NCBI GenBank assembly: GCA_002347605.1
Contig: DDXN01000009.1
Location: forward strand, 1-18,574
DNA: 18,574 nucleotides
Direction of reading: 5' to 3'
From: Candidatus Dojkabacteria bacterium UBA2259
Lineage (GTDB): Bacteria > Patescibacteriota > Dojkabacteria > SC72
Positions within the stretch are counted from its first letter, which is position 1, and the number at the start of each line of letters is the position of its first letter. Made by a program: the position numbers and the translations under genes. The notes below the pieces were generated by a model. The model searched no databases and was not told the DNA's origin. It saw only the letters and a program-made list of their open reading frames with translations. Shown piece after piece: positions 15,717 through 18,574 of the stretch.

Positions 15717-16900
15717 ATTCTTAACCTCCTTAATAGATAGTACCAAAGTATTGGGAATACAACAAGAAAAGAAAAGATATTGCTACCTGTTTGTGGTAAT
15801 TTCTCAATACCAAGTACACTCTCAGAGCCCTCTTCATACACAACCTCTTTCTCTACTTCCTCTGGGATATTCTCACTCGGTATCTCCTCGTCCTCTACAG
15901 TTAATTTCATCTCTCCTGAATAGAAAGTATAGGGGATTCTAGTTACACAGAAAGATTCACCCCACGGCTTAACCCTAGAACTAATATATTGGAAATAGTT
16001 TCCATTACTCTCCATTACACCTCCTAAAATAGCTGACTCCCCAATACCGTTAGAACCCGTATCCTGTCCGACCACAATACACTCTTCCATAATATTGGGA
16101 TCATACAAACTTGCATATCCCAAACTACTGGTCTCATCAATCTCTAAAATATACTCATATATGTACTCCTCATAACCATTAAAATCTCTAACACGAGAGT
16201 ATTCACCATGTTTAAAAAGGACATTATTTAGTAGCTGATTTGAAACATTTGCAACCAAGACTCGTATCAAAGCTACACCATCTTTAACTTGTGCCTCCCA
16301 TTTTACAAATTCCAAGGCAGGCTTAATATATGCTCTATCTAAAACCATACCATCTATATATCCACTACCACTTGCAACTGTACCAAATCCCGGATATGTC
16401 TTTGTTATACCACTTCGTAGAAGGTCATTGCTCCTAAATCTTACTAGAAAGTTTTCATACCCACCCTCTATATACATAACCTGATTTAAATCCCCCATAT
16501 ACAGCTCCTGTCTTGAAAGAAACACTTTCAAGGAAGATATATTTACACTCTCTTGTGACATATTTGCAGACCAATAGAGAAAATCCAATCCAGAATATGG
16601 TGGAAGCGCTACCCTATCATATACCCCCGACTCCCTTACCAACCCATATACAGAATCTGGTTCGGTTAAATCATATATATTAGTATTAGACAGAATATCC
16701 TCACTCAATGTCCCATTTACCTTACTCACATCATATTCCACACAGTTCGGACACTCTCTACTCTCCAGCAATTGCCCAATACCATACCCCAGTGTATCAA
16801 AATACTGATTCTGAGATATATCCCCGTTTTCAAAGAAACTATTCGCATGAATACTAGTAACACAAGAGAATAGTAAAAGAAAAACTAAAATCCTTCTCAT
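15713..16900 (-). CDS. LPXTG-type cell-surface protein of unknown function
   Basis: A classic exported, wall-sorted layout. The signal peptide at 1-19 has an RR start, a hydrophobic core and a probable cut after SIHA. A beta-rich body of about 310 residues that I do not recognise follows, then an acidic linker (about 333-360), the sortase motif LPQTG at 368-372, a hydrophobic segment (375-390) and a basic tail RRLRI. The body has Cys50, Cys53, Cys274 and Cys318, which could form disulfides. Anchoring would need a sortase encoded elsewhere. The stop TGA overlaps the cca ATG, an odd coupling of a surface protein to a tRNA-repair enzyme. A 31-bp inverted repeat covers the start region. Function unknown. 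Confidence 0.82.
   Translation of the reverse strand: MRRILVFLLLFSCVTSIHANSFFENGDISQNQYFDTLGYGIGQLLESRECPNCVEYDVSKVNGTLSEDILSNTNIYDLTEPDSVYGLVRESGVYDRVALPPYSGLDFLYWSANMSQESVNISSLKVFLSRQELYMGDLNQVMYIEGGYENFLVRFRSNDLLRSGITKTYPGFGTVASGSGYIDGMVLDRAYIKPALEFVKWEAQVKDGVALIRVLVANVSNQLLNNVLFKHGEYSRVRDFNGYEEYIYEYILEIDETSSLGYASLYDPNIMEECIVVGQDTGSNGIGESAILGGVMESNGNYFQYISSRVKPWGESFCVTRIPYTFYSGEMKLTVEDEEIPSENIPEEVEKEVVYEEGSESVLGIEKLPQTGSNIFSFLVVFPILWYYLLRRLRI
15725..15731 (-). promoter_or_regulatory. Strong Shine-Dalgarno of cca, formed by Arg-Arg codons of the upstream gene
   Basis: The minus strand reads AAGGAGG at 15731-15725, 8 nt before the cca ATG at 15716. In the upstream frame its AGG AGG are two of the arginines that follow the LPXTG membrane segment. 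It is the strongest ribosome-binding site in the window, where most genes have none, and it fixes the cca start. Confidence 0.85.
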
Positions 16901-16929
16901 TAGATATCTACTTAACTTAGATATCTAAT
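16899..16929. repeat. 31-bp inverted repeat at the start of the LPXTG gene (possible operator or hairpin)
   Basis: Perfect 12-bp arms ATTAGATATCTA (16899-16910) and TAGATATCTAAT (16918-16929) flank a 7-bp spacer CTTAACT. Each arm contains the palindrome TAGATATCTA, so the site also reads as two direct copies 17 bp apart. It runs into the first two bases of the ATG at 16900 and overlaps a possible -10 (TAAAAT, 16933-16928). In RNA the arms could fold and hide the start codon; in DNA they could bind a dimeric regulator. Which is used cannot be told. Confidence 0.75.
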
Positions 16930-16955
16930 TTTATGCAACAGAGATTACAAAGTAC

Positions 16956-17798
16956 TTAACTTTTCTTCTCCCATTTCTTTTTATCTATTTTGTTTAACTC
17001 CATACCCTTACTTACAATGCTATATACAATAACTAAAAACATTATTATTACAGCAAGGGAAGCAAAAAGATCATACTGCGTTAAATTGTATCCAAATATA
17101 TCAAAGTATTTTACAGGTAAGAAAAACATCACAATTGTAAGTATGATTCCAACAATTCTAATTTCAGTTGGACCAATTAAACCAAAAGAGTATCTAAATT
17201 CATTCTGAACATATGTAACAAGTTCAACATGAATTATTAAAATTAAATACATAATTACAAAAGCCAAAGCAATCTCAATTCTAACAAAGCCCGAAAGACC
17301 AATACCCAATCCAAATATCATTATTACAATACTATCAATAACATGATCTATGTAGTATCCATAATTAGGTCTAGTCTTTTTCCTGTATCTGGCTAAGCTA
17401 CCATCAAATGAATCACCAAACCAGTTTAAAACGAGTCCAATAATAATCAATACAAGATACCATCTATTATTAAAACCTAAGATATAGCCAGCAGCGATTA
17501 TGAAACTTGAAAGAAACCCAAGTAAAGTTAACATATCAGAATTTACCCACTGAGGTATTCTAGGACATATCCATCCCTTAGCCTTCTCTTCTGCCTTTGC
17601 TGTTATACCAGTATTAATAGCATTCTGATCATCCCTTTTGTATTCAATCTTTAATTTTTTTAACTGCTCCTTAATCTCTTCCTCTAATGTCCTATTAAAT
17701 CTAACCTTAAGTCTATCTATAAACTCATCTACAGATTTAACATCAAATATATTAAATTCTACTTTTTTGTTCTCCCTATTTTCATTCATACCAAACAT
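16956..17798 (-). CDS. CDP-alcohol phosphatidyltransferase family membrane enzyme
   Basis: Integral membrane enzyme that moves a phospho-alcohol group between CDP-linked lipid and an alcohol in phospholipid synthesis. The signature is complete: Asp129, Asp132-Gly133, Ala136-Arg137, Gly147, Asp151 and Asp155. Several hydrophobic segments span about 90-262. A soluble, charged N-terminus of about 78 residues precedes PQWVNSDMLTLLGFLSS; it is longer than in PgsA or PssA. The substrate alcohol cannot be told from sequence. A second ATG lies three codons in. It is the first gene of the minus-strand run, 55 bp before the LPXTG gene, and shares a divergent promoter region with the 17883 gene. Confidence 0.85.
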   Translation of the reverse strand: MFGMNENRENKKVEFNIFDVKSVDEFIDRLKVRFNRTLEEEIKEQLKKLKIEYKRDDQNAINTGITAKAEEKAKGWICPRIPQWVNSDMLTLLGFLSSFIIAAGYILGFNNRWYLVLIIIGLVLNWFGDSFDGSLARYRKKTRPNYGYYIDHVIDSIVIMIFGLGIGLSGFVRIEIALAFVIMYLILIIHVELVTYVQNEFRYSFGLIGPTEIRIVGIILTIVMFFLPVKYFDIFGYNLTQYDLFASLAVIIMFLVIVYSIVSKGMELNKIDKKKWEKKS

Positions 17799-17832
17799 AT
17801 ATCTAAGATAATTAAGTTAAATAGTTTTCGAT

Positions 17833-17838
17833 ATTATA
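17833..17838 (-). promoter_or_regulatory. Candidate -10 box for the CDP-alcohol phosphatidyltransferase gene
   Basis: The minus strand reads TATAAT at 17838-17833, preceded by GGTG. It lies 35 bp from the ATG, the same distance as the ychF -10 box from its ATG. No convincing -35 is present. The 84-bp intergenic region also serves the divergent gene at 17883, for which TATGAT at 17862-17867 is a weaker candidate. Confidence 0.45.
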
Positions 17839-17882
17839 CACCCTTTCTTAATACAATCTTTTATGATACCTTTATATATACA

Positions 17883-18551
17883 ATGGAATTAAAAACTCCG
17901 GCACCACTCGGAGAAAGAAAATTAAGTGAAGATGATGTTACTAGCAAATTCCTAAAAATAGCTGAGGAAAAAACAAAAAAGAGATTAAAATTACCTAAGA
18001 TTTCGTTAACTTTTCTAAACCAATTTAGAAGATCCAAACTTAAAGAAACTACTGAGCAAATACTCTCTGAGGAAGAAAAACAACAAGCTTGGTCAGGCTC
18101 ACTAAAAACGGTACTATCAAACAGGGTAATTCCATATATAAAAAAGCATAAGGAGAGGGTAGTAAATATATCCTTAATAGCAGTTCCCCTACTACTTCTT
18201 CTTATCCTCTTTCTTGTAATATCCGCCTTTATGAAATCTGAGCCTTACAGAATATCAGAAGAATTTATTCAAAAAATAGAAGCAAGAGATATCTCAGGAG
18301 CATATCAATTAACTACAGATGCATACCGAGCAGTAGTTTCGGAAAAAGAATTCAGTGATACTGTTAACAAACTAAACTCTGTTGACATATCTAATGCAAA
18401 AATAAAAAGAAGAAGCATAAATAGCAAAAACCAAATGGGACAGTATGCAGATATAAGATATAAGGTATCAGGATATTACCTAGATATAGTACTATTTAAT
18501 GATACAACTGATTGGGGAATACTTAGTACTGAGATAAGTTTAGTCAAATAA
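17883..18551 (+). CDS. Small single-pass membrane protein with NTF2-like extracytoplasmic domain
   Basis: I do not recognise a named family. The 222-aa protein has a charged cytoplasmic N-terminus (1-90), one membrane helix (about 94-117) and an outer domain of about 105 residues. The outer part (ISEEFIQKIEARDISGAYQLTT...) has the helix-then-sheet pattern of small NTF2-like/DUF4878-type domains often attached to membrane anchors; this is by eye. Positive residues before the helix (KKHKER) support an inside N-terminus. No Shine-Dalgarno is visible. The gene stops two bases before the end of an opposite-strand tRNA. Confidence 0.7.
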   Translation: MELKTPAPLGERKLSEDDVTSKFLKIAEEKTKKRLKLPKISLTFLNQFRRSKLKETTEQILSEEEKQQAWSGSLKTVLSNRVIPYIKKHKERVVNISLIAVPLLLLLILFLVISAFMKSEPYRISEEFIQKIEARDISGAYQLTTDAYRAVVSEKEFSDTVNKLNSVDISNAKIKRRSINSKNQMGQYADIRYKVSGYYLDIVLFNDTTDWGILSTEISLVK

Positions 18552-18553
18552 AA

Positions 18554-18574
18554 CGGAGAGAGTGGGATTCGAAC
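18554..18574 (-). tRNA. Probable tRNA-Ser, 3' end only (rest outside window)
   Basis: The minus strand reads, from the edge, the last base of the T-stem 5' strand (18574), loop TTCGAAT (18573-18567), stem CCCAC (18566-18562), acceptor strand TCTCTCC (18561-18555) and discriminator G (18554). Acceptor TCTCTCC with G73 fits serine tRNA; the anticodon is not in the window, so the identity is tentative. The next bases (18553-18551) read TTT on that strand, so CCA is not encoded. Confidence 0.75.

Noticed and set aside
15717..15746. N-terminal extension of cca to a TTG codon
   Set aside because: A perfect AAGGAGG is spaced for the ATG at 15716, and the extension overlaps the upstream gene.
1..18574. 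Insertion sequences, prophage or CRISPR arrays
   Set aside because: No transposase or integrase motifs, no terminal repeats and no regularly spaced repeats were seen on either strand.

Overview
The window is an AT-rich (about one third G+C by eye), gene-dense bacterial segment. Seventeen protein genes are packed with gaps of 0-90 bp and several overlaps; the first gene is cut by the left edge and a tRNA gene by the right edge. No stretch over 300 bases lacks a gene, and I see no mobile element or CRISPR array. The likely source is a Patescibacteria/CPR bacterium. The main reasons are an archaeal-type AMP phosphorylase next to a ribose-1,5-bisphosphate isomerase, a pair known from archaea and many CPR genomes; many small or divergent proteins; few Shine-Dalgarno sites; and an LPXTG surface protein. 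TAA, TAG and TGA all occur as stops and no gene needs TGA read through, so the standard bacterial code fits. The lineage within CPR is inference.

Left part (1-5912): the 3' end of prfA (release factor 1) overlaps prmC, which methylates release factors. It meets, tail to tail, a minus-strand run of four genes. In transcription order these are a divergent MutL-like/actin-fold protein, a barrel-sandwich companion, a C-terminal processing protease (ctpA type) and an HtrA-type protease. The first two form an unstudied-looking pair; the last two are membrane-anchored envelope proteases.

Middle (5951-10402): ychF-rpsF-ssb-rpsR on the minus strand is a compact translation/replication operon, with an extended -10 promoter in front and a clear intrinsic terminator behind. 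Divergent from ychF is a large secreted, membrane-anchored transglutaminase-like protein, whose 3' end overlaps the next operon.

Right part (10365-17798, minus strand): six closely packed genes run CDP-alcohol phosphatidyltransferase, LPXTG surface protein, cca, beta-CASP ribonuclease, ribose-1,5-bisphosphate isomerase, AMP phosphorylase. The last three suggest a chain from RNA breakdown to ribulose-1,5-bisphosphate, the substrate of RuBisCO, which is not in the window. At the right edge are a small single-pass membrane protein on the plus strand and the 3' end of a probable tRNA-Ser that lacks an encoded CCA, consistent with need for the cca gene here.
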